Shown: positions 54,386 to 63,969 of the stretch, one piece after another | How the letters are laid out: every line of letters begins with the position of its first letter | Position numbering within the stretch: position 1 is the stretch's first letter | Origin: Mycobacterium mantenii | GTDB taxonomy: Bacteria; Actinomycetota; Actinomycetes; Mycobacteriales; Mycobacteriaceae | Direction: 5' to 3' | NCBI RefSeq assembly: GCF_010731775.1 | Contig: NZ_AP022590.1 | Span: 4,092,001 to 4,156,000 of the forward strand | Length of the DNA: 64,000 bases | The notes under the pieces: generated by a model | The model's input: the letters and a program-made list of their open reading frames with translations, nothing else | Database searches by the model: none | Told to the model about the DNA's origin: nothing | Translations under genes and position numbers: made by a program

Positions 54386-55055
54386 CAGCCGTACTCCCAG
54401 CTCACGGGCGCGGGGCTCTGGCCGCGAACGCTCACGCGAGAGCCAGTCGCGTGAGGAGCGCAAGGAGGCGACCCGCCGGGCCATTATCGCCGCGGCGCTC
54501 AAGCTCCTGCAGGACCGCAGCTTCTCCAGCCTGAGCCTGCGCGAGGTGACCCGGGAGGTCGGGATCGTTCCGGCGGCGTTTTACCGGCATTTCGAATCGA
54601 TGGAGGCCCTCGGCCTGGTCCTGATCGACGAGTCCTTCCGAAGTCTGCGTGACACCCTGCGTGATGCGCGTGCCGGCAAGCTCGACCCGAACCGGGTGAT
54701 CGAGTCGTCCGTCGAGATCCTGGTCGCCAGCGTCGCCGACAGGCGCGAACACTGGCGGCTGATCGGCCGCGAACGCAACAGCGGCCTGTCGGTGCTGCGG
54801 TATGCCATTCGCACCGAGATCCGGCTGATCACCTCCGAGCTGGCCACCGACCTGGCGCGATTCCCCGGGCTGAACAAGTGGACCACCGAGGATCTCAACG
54901 TGCTGGCGACCCTGTTCGTCAACGCCATGATCGTCGTCGCGGAGGCCATCGAGGATTCGCAGAGCATCGAGGCGACCGAAGACATCCGCCGGCTCGCCGT
55001 CAAGCAGCTGAGGATGATCGCCACCGGCATCGCCGGCTGGCAGAGCACACCCTGA
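54381..55055 (+). CDS. TetR-family regulator, DesT-like
   Basis: A 224-residue TetR protein with a basic N-terminus (SRTPSSRARGSGRERSRESQSREERKEATRRAIIAAALKLLQD). The HTH is LSLREVTREVGIVPAAFYRHFESMEALGLVLIDES, which matches the FabR/DesT subgroup (AAFYRHF ... LVDES). Those proteins sense the ratio of saturated to unsaturated acyl-CoA. The divergent position to a desaturase/reductase operon and the operator sequence support the same job. It starts at GTG 54381 without a leader. Confidence 0.87.
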   Translation: MNSRTPSSRARGSGRERSRESQSREERKEATRRAIIAAALKLLQDRSFSSLSLREVTREVGIVPAAFYRHFESMEALGLVLIDESFRSLRDTLRDARAGKLDPNRVIESSVEILVASVADRREHWRLIGRERNSGLSVLRYAIRTEIRLITSELATDLARFPGLNKWTTEDLNVLATLFVNAMIVVAEAIEDSQSIEATEDIRRLAVKQLRMIATGIAGWQSTP

Positions 55056-55089
55056 TCGCGTCGGCTGCAGTAAACAGCCGAGCACTGAC

Positions 55090-55443
55090 TTACTCGTCGA
55101 CGACGTCGTAGAGCGAGTCGCCGTCTTCGGGCGTGCCGTCCACCTGGCCCCGGTGGGCGCGCCGGGGTCCGTCGTCGACCGGCTCCATGGCATCGGGAAC
55201 GTCGGGCTCTTCGGCCGCCAGCCGTGCGTCGAGGGACTCACCCTCGCGTTCTTCCCGGGCCGTCACGCCGAACCGGTTGGCCTCGCTCCAGTCCTCGGGC
55301 GGGTCGACCACGATGTCGCCGTCGTCGTTGCGCAATTCGTCCGAGTCGGTACCTTCGCTCGGGTTCAAGGTGTCACCCGGCCCGCCCTCTTCGGGAAAGT
55401 CCGCGGGATCCACCAGCTCGTCGGCCTGTGGGTCATCGCTCAT
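55090..55443 (-). CDS. DUF5709 acidic protein
   Basis: A 117-residue very acidic protein: it begins MSDDPQADELVDPADFPEEG and contains DIVVDPPEDWSEANRFGVTAREEREGESLDARLAAEEPD, the actinobacterial DUF5709 pattern. It is probably disordered and cytosolic. No function is known. It converges on the DesT-like tetR gene. Confidence 0.75.
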   Translation of the reverse strand: MSDDPQADELVDPADFPEEGGPGDTLNPSEGTDSDELRNDDGDIVVDPPEDWSEANRFGVTAREEREGESLDARLAAEEPDVPDAMEPVDDGPRRAHRGQVDGTPEDGDSLYDVVDE

Positions 55444-55507
55444 GCCAGGACGATTGCCCGCCGCGTCGGGGGGCTAAACGCGGGCGGAGGGCGATTCCGT
55501 CAAGCCG

Positions 55508-56113
55508 CTACCGGGGCGGGCGCCACATGGCCCACAGGCTCGGACCGCCGTCCGGCAGCACCAGCTCGCGGGTGACGCTGAAGCCGAAACGCTCATAGTA
55601 GGGCACATTTTCGGGCTTGCTCGACTCGAGATAGGCCGGACAGTATTCGGCGTCGCAGCGATCCAGGCGCGACCTCATCAGCGCCTGACCGAATCCCGTG
55701 CCGCGGACCCCGGGATCGCTGCCGATCACGGCGAGGTACCAGTGCGGTTCCTCCGGGTGCACGCTCTTCATCAATTCCTGCACCGCGCGTCCGCGCATCG
55801 AGCGGATGCCGAACACCCGCATGAACGTCGGTGTCATCGCCAGCTGCCCACCGGTCGTCTCTCGCCACTGGTCGGGCGGATCCCACAGCGCCGCCGCGCC
55901 GATACCCTCATCCGCGTACGCCACCTCCACACCGCCGCGACCGAGGTGGTGGTGGCGCGTCATTGTGGCGAACAACCGGGACAGGTGCGCGGTCCGCTTG
56001 TCGTGATCGGGAATCAGCCAGATCATCACCGGGTCGTCGTAGAACGCGCGGGCCAGGGTGCGCGACAGCGCGCGGACGTCGCCTCTGACTGCCGGGCGCA
56101 CGTGCGGGGTCAC
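55508..56113 (-). CDS. GNAT-family N-acetyltransferase (Rv0133-like)
   Basis: A 201-residue GNAT acetyltransferase. The acetyl-CoA-binding motif is VIGSDPGVRGTGFGQALM (motif A), followed by AEYCPAYLESSKPENVPYYERFGFSVTRELVLP. It would transfer acetyl from acetyl-CoA to an amine. Start is GTG 56111-56113, with length equal to what I recall for Rv0133. A longer upstream frame overlaps the fgd2 leader. It is divergent from fgd2 with a 51-bp gap. Confidence 0.87.
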   Translation of the reverse strand: MTPHVRPAVRGDVRALSRTLARAFYDDPVMIWLIPDHDKRTAHLSRLFATMTRHHHLGRGGVEVAYADEGIGAAALWDPPDQWRETTGGQLAMTPTFMRVFGIRSMRGRAVQELMKSVHPEEPHWYLAVIGSDPGVRGTGFGQALMRSRLDRCDAEYCPAYLESSKPENVPYYERFGFSVTRELVLPDGGPSLWAMWRPPR

Positions 56114-56164
56114 CTGTGCCAGGCTAGTGGGTATGACACACCGCCTGGTGGGTATGCCCACCCG

Positions 56165-57262
56165 GTGACCGGCATCTCGCGGCGAGTATTCGCGCGGGCG
56201 GCGGCCGGCGCGGGCGTGCTCGGGTCCGTCGGTCTGGCGGACGGATGCGCGAAACCGGCTGGCGACCACAACAAATCCAGCGGCCCACCGACGCCGGCGG
56301 GCAAGGGCGTTGGCCTCGTCCTCTCGCACGAGCAGTTCCGCACCGATCGGCTGGTGGCACAGGCTCAGGCGGCCGAACAGGCCGGCTTTCAATACGTCTG
56401 GGCCAGCGACCACATTCAGCCGTGGCAGGACAACGAGGGCCATGCGATGTTTCCGTGGTTGACGCTGGCGCTGGTCGGCAACAACACCAGCCGCGTCTCA
56501 TTCGGCACCGGGGTGACCTGCCCGACCTACCGCTACCACCCCGCCACGGTCGCCCAGGCATTCGCCTCCCTGGCGATCCTCGACCCGGGCAGGGTGTTTC
56601 TGGGTGTGGGCACCGGCGAGCGGCTCAATGAACAGGCCACCACCAACACCTACGGGAACTACACCGAGCGCCACGACCGGCTGGTCGAAGCGATCGACCT
56701 CATCCGCCAACTGTGGAGCGGTTCGCGAATCTCTTTCTCCGGCCGCTATTTCCAAACGAATTCGCTGAAACTCTACGATGTTCCGACTACGCCTCCACCG
56801 ATCTTTGTGGCCGCCGGCGGCCCGAAAAGCGCGAAGCTGGCCGGACAACACGGGGACGGGTGGATCACGCAGGCGCACGACGTAACGAATCCAAAACTGT
56901 TGGCGGCCTTCGCTGCCGGTGCGCAAGCCGCCGGCCGTGATGTGGCCACGCTGGGCAAGCGCGCCGAACTGTTCGCGGTGGTCGGCGATGCCGCCGTGGC
57001 GACCCGGGCCGCCACGCTGTGGCGTTTCACGGCCGGGGCGGTCGATCAGCCCAATCCCGTTGAGATCCAGCGCGCCGCCGAGATCAACCCCATCGACAAA
57101 GTGCTGGCCGGCTGGACCGTGGGCACCGACCCGGCCACCCACGTCGACGCCGTGCAGCGCGTCCTCGACGCCGGTGCCGTCCCGTTTCTGCACTTTCCCC
57201 AAGACGATCCCCTCGCCGCCATCGAGTTCTACCGCGCCAACGTCTTACCGAAGCTGCGCTGA
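56165..57262 (+). CDS. fgd2: F420-dependent hydroxymycolic acid dehydrogenase
   Basis: A 365-residue LLM-class protein with a Tat leader: ISRRVFARAAAGAGVLGSVGLADGC, where twin arginines precede a hydrophobic stretch and a weak lipobox with Cys28. The mature part has VVLSHEQF-like LVLSHEQFRTDRLVAQAQAAEQAGFQYVWASDHIQPWQDNEG and NPGRVFLGVGTGERLNEQ-like blocks of F420 enzymes. In M. tuberculosis Fgd2 (Rv0132c) is exported and oxidises hydroxymycolic to ketomycolic acids at the envelope. Order matches. Confidence 0.93.
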   Translation: MTGISRRVFARAAAGAGVLGSVGLADGCAKPAGDHNKSSGPPTPAGKGVGLVLSHEQFRTDRLVAQAQAAEQAGFQYVWASDHIQPWQDNEGHAMFPWLTLALVGNNTSRVSFGTGVTCPTYRYHPATVAQAFASLAILDPGRVFLGVGTGERLNEQATTNTYGNYTERHDRLVEAIDLIRQLWSGSRISFSGRYFQTNSLKLYDVPTTPPPIFVAAGGPKSAKLAGQHGDGWITQAHDVTNPKLLAAFAAGAQAAGRDVATLGKRAELFAVVGDAAVATRAATLWRFTAGAVDQPNPVEIQRAAEINPIDKVLAGWTVGTDPATHVDAVQRVLDAGAVPFLHFPQDDPLAAIEFYRANVLPKLR

Positions 57263-57526
57263 GCGCACCGCCGCCGTCACCGTTTCGGCGCCGCTAACCC
57301 GGGTATCCACCCCCGACTCCGAGTGACGGCCGGGACCACCCGAGTCCGCACGGTTGTTCAAAGACGCCCGACGGCGCGCCGAATGTCGCTTCCCTCGGGT
57401 TTGCGATCGGGTCGTCGACCTCGGGTAACCGGGGCTCTGCGGCCAAACCCGCGGCGCCGGATCCTTGAGAACGTGCGACAGATGCCCCTAAAGGGGGCTG
57501 CGCGGGTTACGAGTGGTGGGCAAATC

Positions 57527-58246
57527 ATGCAGAATCGGGGGCTTATGGACGCTTCAGACCCAGAATCCCGATACAAGCTCGCCGTACGGATGGCAGAGCT
57601 GGTCCGCGGGATGGCCGCCCCGCGCCGCCTCGAGCAGGTGCTGGCCGACGTGACCGCGGCGGCGGTCGAGGTGATACCGGGGGCCGACATCGCCGGGGTG
57701 CTGCTCGTGAAAAAGGGCGGCGAATTCGAATCCCTCGCCGACACCGACGACCTGGCGTCGCAGCTCGACAAGCTGCAGCACGATTTCGGTGAGGGGCCCT
57801 GCGCCGAGGCGGCTCTGCAGCAAACGATCGTGCGCAGCGATGACCTGCGCAACGAACCGCGCTGGCCGAAATACGCGCCCGCGGCCGTGCAGCTCGGGGT
57901 GCTCAGCAGCATGTCCTTCAAGCTGTACACCGCGGACCGCACCGCCGGCGCGCTGAACCTGTTCGGTCACGAAGCCAACGCGTGGGACACCGAAGCCGAG
58001 ACCATCGGCTCGGTGTTCGCCGCGCATGCCGCCGCGGCGATCCTGGCCGGAAGCCATGCGGAACAACTGTATTCGGCGGTATCGACTCGCGACCGCATCG
58101 GTCAGGCCAAAGGCATCATCATGGAACGCTTCGGCGTGGACGACGTGCGGGCCTTCGACTTGCTGCGGATGCTCTCGCAGGAGAACCAGACGAAACTGGT
58201 GGACATCGCCCAGCGGATCATCGACACCCGCGGCGAGTGTGAATAG
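57527..58246 (+). CDS. GAF-ANTAR domain antiterminator regulator
   Basis: A 239-residue protein with an N-terminal GAF sensor (LEQVLADVTAAAVEVIPGADIAGVLLVKKG ... LQHDFGEGPCAEA ... MSFKLYTADRTAGALNLFG) and a C-terminal ANTAR RNA-binding domain (STRDRIGQAKGIIMERFGVDDVRAFDLLRMLSQENQTKLVDIAQRIID). ANTAR proteins bind double-hexaloop RNA and prevent termination; mycobacterial ones affect lipid and redox genes. Start is ATG 57527, or ATG 57545. The 264-bp gap upstream shows no clear motif. Confidence 0.88.
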   Translation: MQNRGLMDASDPESRYKLAVRMAELVRGMAAPRRLEQVLADVTAAAVEVIPGADIAGVLLVKKGGEFESLADTDDLASQLDKLQHDFGEGPCAEAALQQTIVRSDDLRNEPRWPKYAPAAVQLGVLSSMSFKLYTADRTAGALNLFGHEANAWDTEAETIGSVFAAHAAAAILAGSHAEQLYSAVSTRDRIGQAKGIIMERFGVDDVRAFDLLRMLSQENQTKLVDIAQRIIDTRGECE

Positions 58247-58286
58247 GTCCTTGGGGACACAGGCGATCGCTCCGCTCTAGGATGGG

Positions 58287-59633
58287 GTGGCTTCATCAAC
58301 GAGTCCGGCGCGGCGTTGCGCCGGGGATTGGTTGGCCACGGTGTGGGACTTCGAAACAGACCCCGAATACCAGGCAAAGCTGGACTGGGTCGAAAAGTTC
58401 ATGGTCGAAGAGCTGGAACCGCTCGACCTGGTCGCGCTCGACCCTTACGATAAGAAGAGCGCCGAGATGATGGCGATCCTGCGTCCGTTGCAGCAGCAAG
58501 TGAAGGATCAGGGACTGTGGGCCGCCCACCTGCGCCCCGAGCTCGGCGGTCAGGGCTTCGGTCAGGTCAAGCTCGCACTTCTCAACGAGATCCTCGGGCG
58601 GTCCCGTTGGGCGCCTTCGGTGTTCGGCTGTCAGGCACCGGATTCCGGTAACGCCGAGATCCTCGCCCTGTTCGGCACCGACGAACAGAAGGCCCGCTAC
58701 CTACAGCCGCTGCTGGACGGCGAAATCACCTCGTGCTATTCGATGACCGAACCGCAAGGTGGTTCTGACCCAGGGATGTTCGTGACGAGCGCAACCCGCG
58801 ACGGCGACGACTGGGTCATCAACGGGGAGAAGTGGTTCTCCAGCAACGCCAGGCACGCGTCGTTCTTCATCGTCATGGCGGTGACCAAGCCCGATGCACG
58901 CACGTACGACAAGATGTCGCTGTTCATCGTCCCGGGCGAGACGCCGGGGATCGAGATCCTCCGCAACGTCGGGGTGGGAGGCGAGTCGAAGCACGGTTCG
59001 CACGGGTACGTCCGTTACAACGACGTCCGGGTGCCGGCTGATCACGTGCTGGGTGGTGAAGGTGCGGCGTTCATGATCGCGCAGACCCGCCTCGGCGGCG
59101 GCCGCATCCACCACGCGATGCGCACGATCGCCTTGGCACGCAAGGCTTTCGACATGATGTGCGAACGCGCCGTGTCACGCAAGACCAGGCACGGCCACCT
59201 CTCCGACTTCCAGATGACGCAGGAGAAGATCGCCGACAGCTGGATCCAGATCGAGCAGTTCAGGCTCCTGGTGCTGCGGACCGCGTGGTTAATCGACAAG
59301 CACCACGACTACCAGAAGGTGCGCCGCGACATCGCGGCCGTGAAAGTCGCGATGCCCCAGGTGCTGCACGACGTCGCGCAGCGGGCCATGCACCTGCACG
59401 GCGCGCTCGGCGTCTCCGATGAGATGCCGTTCGTCAAGATGCTGGTGGCCGCCGAGTCGCTGGGCATCGCGGACGGGGCCACCGAGCTGCACAAGATGAC
59501 CGTCGCCCGCCGGACCCTGCGCGAATACGAGCCGGTGACAACGCCTTTCCCCTCAGCCCATATCCCGACCCGGCGCGCCGAAGCAGAGGCACGACTGGCC
59601 GAGCGGCTGGAACACGCGGTCGCCGAGTTCTAG
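58287..59633 (+). CDS. fadE1: Acyl-CoA dehydrogenase FadE1
   Basis: A 448-residue acyl-CoA dehydrogenase: WDFETDPEYQAKLDWVEKFM, the FAD-domain CYSMTEPQGGSDPGMFVTSATRD and WVINGEKWFSSNARHASFF, and the C-terminal HLHGALGVSDEMPFVKMLVAAESLGIADGATELHKMTVARRTL. It has the ACAD10/11-like form and converts acyl-CoA to 2-enoyl-CoA. I start at GTG 58287 with AGGATGG upstream, giving close to the M. tuberculosis length; GTG 58341 is an alternative. It lies next to htdZ, as in Rv0131c-Rv0130. Confidence 0.92.
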   Translation: MASSTSPARRCAGDWLATVWDFETDPEYQAKLDWVEKFMVEELEPLDLVALDPYDKKSAEMMAILRPLQQQVKDQGLWAAHLRPELGGQGFGQVKLALLNEILGRSRWAPSVFGCQAPDSGNAEILALFGTDEQKARYLQPLLDGEITSCYSMTEPQGGSDPGMFVTSATRDGDDWVINGEKWFSSNARHASFFIVMAVTKPDARTYDKMSLFIVPGETPGIEILRNVGVGGESKHGSHGYVRYNDVRVPADHVLGGEGAAFMIAQTRLGGGRIHHAMRTIALARKAFDMMCERAVSRKTRHGHLSDFQMTQEKIADSWIQIEQFRLLVLRTAWLIDKHHDYQKVRRDIAAVKVAMPQVLHDVAQRAMHLHGALGVSDEMPFVKMLVAAESLGIADGATELHKMTVARRTLREYEPVTTPFPSAHIPTRRAEAEARLAERLEHAVAEF

Positions 59634-59643
59634 AGGCGCCGCG

Positions 59644-60099
59644 TCAGGCGACGAAACGAACCACGCTTTCGGCCACACACGCCGGTTTGGCCGAGCCGTC
59701 GATCTCGACGGTGGTCGAGATGGTCGCCTGCACGGCGCCGTTACCCACGTCGTCGACGCTGACCAACGAACTCTGCGCGCGCACCCGAGAGCCGACCGGG
59801 ACCGGGGCGGGGAAACGAACCTTGTTGAGGCCGTAGTTGATTGCGAGCTTGATCCCGTTAACGGTGTAGATCTGGTGCTGCAGCCGCGGCAGCAGCGCCA
59901 AGGTCATGAAACCGTGGGCGATGGTCGTGCCGAACGGACCCGACGCGGCCCGCTCCGGGTCGACGTGGATCCACTGGTGATCGCCGGTCGCATCGGCGAA
60001 TAGGTTGACGTCTTCCTGGGTGACGGTGACCCAATCGCTGTGCCCGAGGGTCTCGCCCGCGGCCGCGGCGAGTTCGGTGACTGATTCGAAGGTGCGCAT
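59644..60099 (-). CDS. htdZ: (R)-specific enoyl-CoA/3-hydroxyacyl-thioester dehydratase HtdZ-like
   Basis: A 151-residue MaoC-like hot-dog hydratase. The hydratase-2 motif is FADATGDHQWIHVDPERAASGPFGTTIAHGF, where Asp and His are catalytic. It hydrates trans-2-enoyl-CoA to the 3R-hydroxy form, as shown for Rv0130. AAGGAG lies upstream of the ATG at 60097-60099. It converges on fadE1, ten bases apart. Confidence 0.92.
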   Translation of the reverse strand: MRTFESVTELAAAAGETLGHSDWVTVTQEDVNLFADATGDHQWIHVDPERAASGPFGTTIAHGFMTLALLPRLQHQIYTVNGIKLAINYGLNKVRFPAPVPVGSRVRAQSSLVSVDDVGNGAVQATISTTVEIDGSAKPACVAESVVRFVA

Positions 60100-60245
60100 T
60101 GCAGTTTCTCCTTGGTTTCGGCTGCTAACAATAGCGCCGGGCATCGGGTGCCCCGACGATCCGGCCGCGGCACCCCAGTTTGTCCGGGGCCGCCGCGCGT
60201 AGTAGCCGGTGGACACAAATCTCCAACCTCACGGAAGGCCACCGC

Positions 60246-60849
60246 ATGCCCGATGTGACCGCGCACCACGCTGCTCATGCACCCGTGGCCGCTGTCGGCC
60301 CGCACCTGGTCGGCGCAAATCCCGGCATTGAGCGCGGCCGGCTACCGGGTCGTCAGCTACGACCGGCGCGGGTTCGGGCGCAGCGACAAGCCCCTCACCG
60401 GGTACATTTACGAGAACCTCACCAAAGATCTGAACTCCCTCATCGAGGCTCTCGACCTGCGGGAGATCACGCTCGTCGGCTCCTCCCGGGCGGCGGTGAG
60501 GTCGCGCGTTAATTGTCGGCCTACGGTGCGGATCGGGTGCGCAGCGTCGTGTTCGCCTCGTCGGTCACCCCGTACCTGCTACAGACGACCGACAACCCGG
60601 ACGGGCCGCTCACCATGAAGGACGCGGCGCGGTCGACCGCGGCGTTCGTCAAGGACCAGGACGCCTGCTACGACCAACAGATGACCGAATTCTGCTCTGC
60701 CAATGGCAAATTGAGAGTGAGCGCCGCGGCGTGCGCACGCGGCGATACCCGGCAGCGAGCTGGGGATCATCGCCGACGGACCGCACGGCTGCCACATCAG
60801 CCACCCCGCCGAATTCAACGCGGCCCTGCTCGAGTTCCTGGTGCGGTGA
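60246..60849 (+). pseudogene. Broken alpha/beta hydrolase (chloroperoxidase-like)
   Basis: A decayed gene behind GGAAGG. Pieces of a haloperoxidase-type hydrolase are visible in changing frames: LLMHPWPLSARTW, YDRRGFGRSDKP, then the nucleophile region VGSSRAAV where VGFSMGGGE is expected, an in-frame TAA at 60510-60512, LSAYGADRVRSVVFASSVTPYL, and finally ADGPHGCHISHPAEFNAALLEFL to a TGA at 60847-60849. At least two frameshifts plus the stop make it non-functional. Confidence 0.75.
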
Positions 60850-60934
60850 CCGGGCACAGGCGCAGTCCCCCGTTTCGCGTGGGCTGTCGGGGGAATCCTT
60901 CGGGGAACCCGCGTCCACAGAAAAGGAATCCGCC

Positions 60935-61108
60935 ATGCCAGAGCACAAGGGCCACAAAGCCGAGGACGACGTGGAAGCTGAGACGCACCAGACTCGGTCC
61001 CGCGCCGCCGCAGGCGAAGAGGACGGCTCGTACGTGGGGGCCGCCGGTTCCGATGACAGCTTCGACGCCGGAGAAACCGGTGCCGAAGCGCGCAGCGAAC
61101 AGGACTGA
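60935..61108 (+). CDS. Small acidic hypothetical protein
   Basis: A 57-residue protein starting MPEHKGHKAEDDVEAETHQ and ending ETGAEARSEQD, very acidic and rich in Ala, Glu and Gly. AAAAGGAA lies six bases upstream of the ATG, which supports translation. It seems disordered. I do not recognise it; small acidic stress-related proteins of this kind are common in mycobacteria. Confidence 0.55.
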   Translation: MPEHKGHKAEDDVEAETHQTRSRAAAGEEDGSYVGAAGSDDSFDAGETGAEARSEQD

Positions 61109-61136
61109 TCCGGGGCCGGGCGAGCCGGCGGCAGCC

Positions 61137-61799
61137 TTATGACAGGCCGTACAGCACCACCGCGATACCCACGATCACGAGTGTCAGGGCCGTTATCGCC
61201 CGATGCCGATCTTGGATCCACCCTCTCAGCCGCTCGAGTCGTTGCTCGATGCCTGGCCCCACAACCAAGTAGGCCAGGATGGGTGCTGCCACAGTCGAAT
61301 TCGCCAGGAGGGCGTAGTAAGCGACGGCGATCACCGCACTCGCGCCGGTGAAGCGGGCGGAGGCGATCTGCGTCCCCACCGCCGCGCCGGCAGCCGGCAC
61401 CTTCGGATTGGCCGGCATCGGAAACAGTCCCATGCTGGTCGCCACCAACGGAGTTACCCCGCCGGCCTTGGAATCCCGCAGCGAGCGGTCAGCCGTTCGG
61501 GCGCCGCGCCACCACAGCCGAACCCCCAGAGCTACGACGCCCGCACCCACAACCATGACCGCCCGATCGGCCCACGAGGGACCCGGGCTGAGCAGCACGT
61601 CAAACAAACGCGGAACGTGCATAGACGCGGTCGTGAGCGCACCAAGTGAAACCAGCCTGCCGGCGACGTAAGCGACGCTGGACACATACGGCCGCTCATG
61701 GTGAACGAGCAGCACCAACGACACCACCATGGGCACGGGCGACAGCGCGACCACCATCGCAGGTGCGGTCAACTTCGCCAACACCAGCCCTGAAAGCAT
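61137..61799 (-). CDS. GAP/Sap-family membrane protein (lipid-addressing type)
   Basis: A 220-residue protein with about six hydrophobic spans: PAMVVALSPVPMVVSLVLLV, RLVSLGALTTASM, AVMVVGAGVVALGVRLWW, VIAVAYYALLANSTVAAPILAYLVV and ALTLVIVGIAVVLYGLS. Between spans 3 and 4 is TSMGLFPMPANPKVPAAGAA, typical of the GAP (Sap, sulfolipid-1-addressing protein) family, which helps glycolipids cross the membrane with MmpL proteins. The nearby mmpS/mmpL genes fit this idea. Start ATG 61797-61799. Confidence 0.75.
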   Translation of the reverse strand: MLSGLVLAKLTAPAMVVALSPVPMVVSLVLLVHHERPYVSSVAYVAGRLVSLGALTTASMHVPRLFDVLLSPGPSWADRAVMVVGAGVVALGVRLWWRGARTADRSLRDSKAGGVTPLVATSMGLFPMPANPKVPAAGAAVGTQIASARFTGASAVIAVAYYALLANSTVAAPILAYLVVGPGIEQRLERLRGWIQDRHRAITALTLVIVGIAVVLYGLS

Positions 61800-61876
61800 G
61801 GACAGGTCAACACCTTTCAGGTGGACAGGGCGCCGCGCGCGCGATGTCCAGGCCACGCCGGGGGTGCGGCAGCGGG

Positions 61877-62278
61877 CTAGCCTAACGCGCTGATCGCCGC
61901 CTGCAGCTTGGCGGTGGCCTGGTCCGCGACGTCCTGCAACGCCCCCGCCTCCTCGGTCACTTTGACCATGACTTGGGGATCCATCGCCTCGACCAGTACC
62001 GCATCGCCGTCGCCGGCGGGGTCTGAACGCACCACCACGTTGCACGGCAATAGCTGGCCGATCTGGCGGTGGATGCCCAGCGCGCGATGCGCCAGCACCG
62101 GGTTGCAGGCACCCAGGATGAGATAGTTCTCCATATCCTCGCCGAGCTTTTGCTTCAGCGTGGCTTTCACGTCGATTGTGGTCAAAACGCCGAATCCCTG
62201 CTCGGCCAGTGCCTTTGTCGTCCGGTCCACCGCGTCCTCGAACGAGGTGTGAAGTGTGGTGGTCAATCCTGATGTCAT
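61877..62278 (-). CDS. DUF302 protein
   Basis: A 133-residue DUF302 protein: SFEDAVDRTTKALAEQGFGVLTTIDVKATLKQKLGEDMENYLILGACNPVLAHRALGIHRQIGQLLPCNVVVRS. The motif YxILGACNP and the later PCNVVV, with conserved Cys residues, are family hallmarks. The function is not settled, although members often occur with sulfur and redox genes. It sits with other redox genes here. Confidence 0.88.
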   Translation of the reverse strand: MTSGLTTTLHTSFEDAVDRTTKALAEQGFGVLTTIDVKATLKQKLGEDMENYLILGACNPVLAHRALGIHRQIGQLLPCNVVVRSDPAGDGDAVLVEAMDPQVMVKVTEEAGALQDVADQATAKLQAAISALG

Positions 62279-62336
62279 CTGTTCCTCATTTCAGCGTTGA
62301 ACTACCCCGGAATAGCCCGAAAGGGCCCCGAAAGGG

Positions 62337-62951
62337 CTAGGCCGCGGTGCGTGGCCGTTGCAACTGGGTGAACTGCGGGGTTGCAGCAAGGGTGGCGACC
62401 GCATCGAACACTGCGGCGGCGTCCTCCTCGGCCGGTACACCGGTCAGGACCGGCCCGAAAAACGTGTGTCCGCCGATCCGCAGAATCGGGCTGCCGCCCG
62501 TCTCACCCAGCGTGTCTTGCGCAGCCTGATGCTGATGCCGGATCCACGCGTCCAACGATTCATCCGAGACCGCGGCCGCTGCGCCGCCGCCGACCCCCAC
62601 CGTCATCAAGACGTGCGCGATGAGTTTGGCATCGACGGGCTCGGAATGGTCGAAATATCGCTCGCCGAAGGCGAAATAGGCGGCGGTCCATCCGTCGGCG
62701 CCCCCGTCGCGGGCGATGGCGGCCATCAGTCGGCCGATTTGTTGCGAGTCACGCATCCGGGCCTGCTGCGGGGGCGGTAGTTCCCGTCCCTCGTTGAGGA
62801 CCGCCAGGCTCATCAGTCGCCAGTCGATGGCCATTCCCGTCCGCTCGGCGACGGCGCGCAGCCAACGAGCGGTGTTCCACGAGAATGGACACACCGGGTC
62901 CAGCCACAGCGTCACCTTCGGTTCGGTCTGATCACGTTGGGTGGGAGACAT
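62337..62951 (-). CDS. DsbA-fold mycothiol-dependent nitroreductase-like protein with a single Cys
   Basis: A 204-residue thioredoxin-fold protein related to Rv2466c: TLWLDPVCPFSWNTARWLRAVAERTGM, then VMSLAVLNEGRELP-like MSLAVLNEGRELP and GGSPILRIGGHTFFGPVLTGVPAEEDAAAVFDAVATLA. The active site is CPFS, where Rv2466c has CPWC, and Cys21 is the only cysteine. It may therefore work as a monothiol enzyme with mycothiol or be a non-redox paralogue. It lies 33 bp downstream of the CstR-like gene. Confidence 0.82.
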   Translation of the reverse strand: MSPTQRDQTEPKVTLWLDPVCPFSWNTARWLRAVAERTGMAIDWRLMSLAVLNEGRELPPPQQARMRDSQQIGRLMAAIARDGGADGWTAAYFAFGERYFDHSEPVDAKLIAHVLMTVGVGGGAAAAVSDESLDAWIRHQHQAAQDTLGETGGSPILRIGGHTFFGPVLTGVPAEEDAAAVFDAVATLAATPQFTQLQRPRTAA

Positions 62952-62983
62952 CTACCTTTCCTCTTCTCCTAGCAGCCGGGCGG

Positions 62984-63965
<982 letters not shown>

Positions 63966-63969
<4 letters not shown>

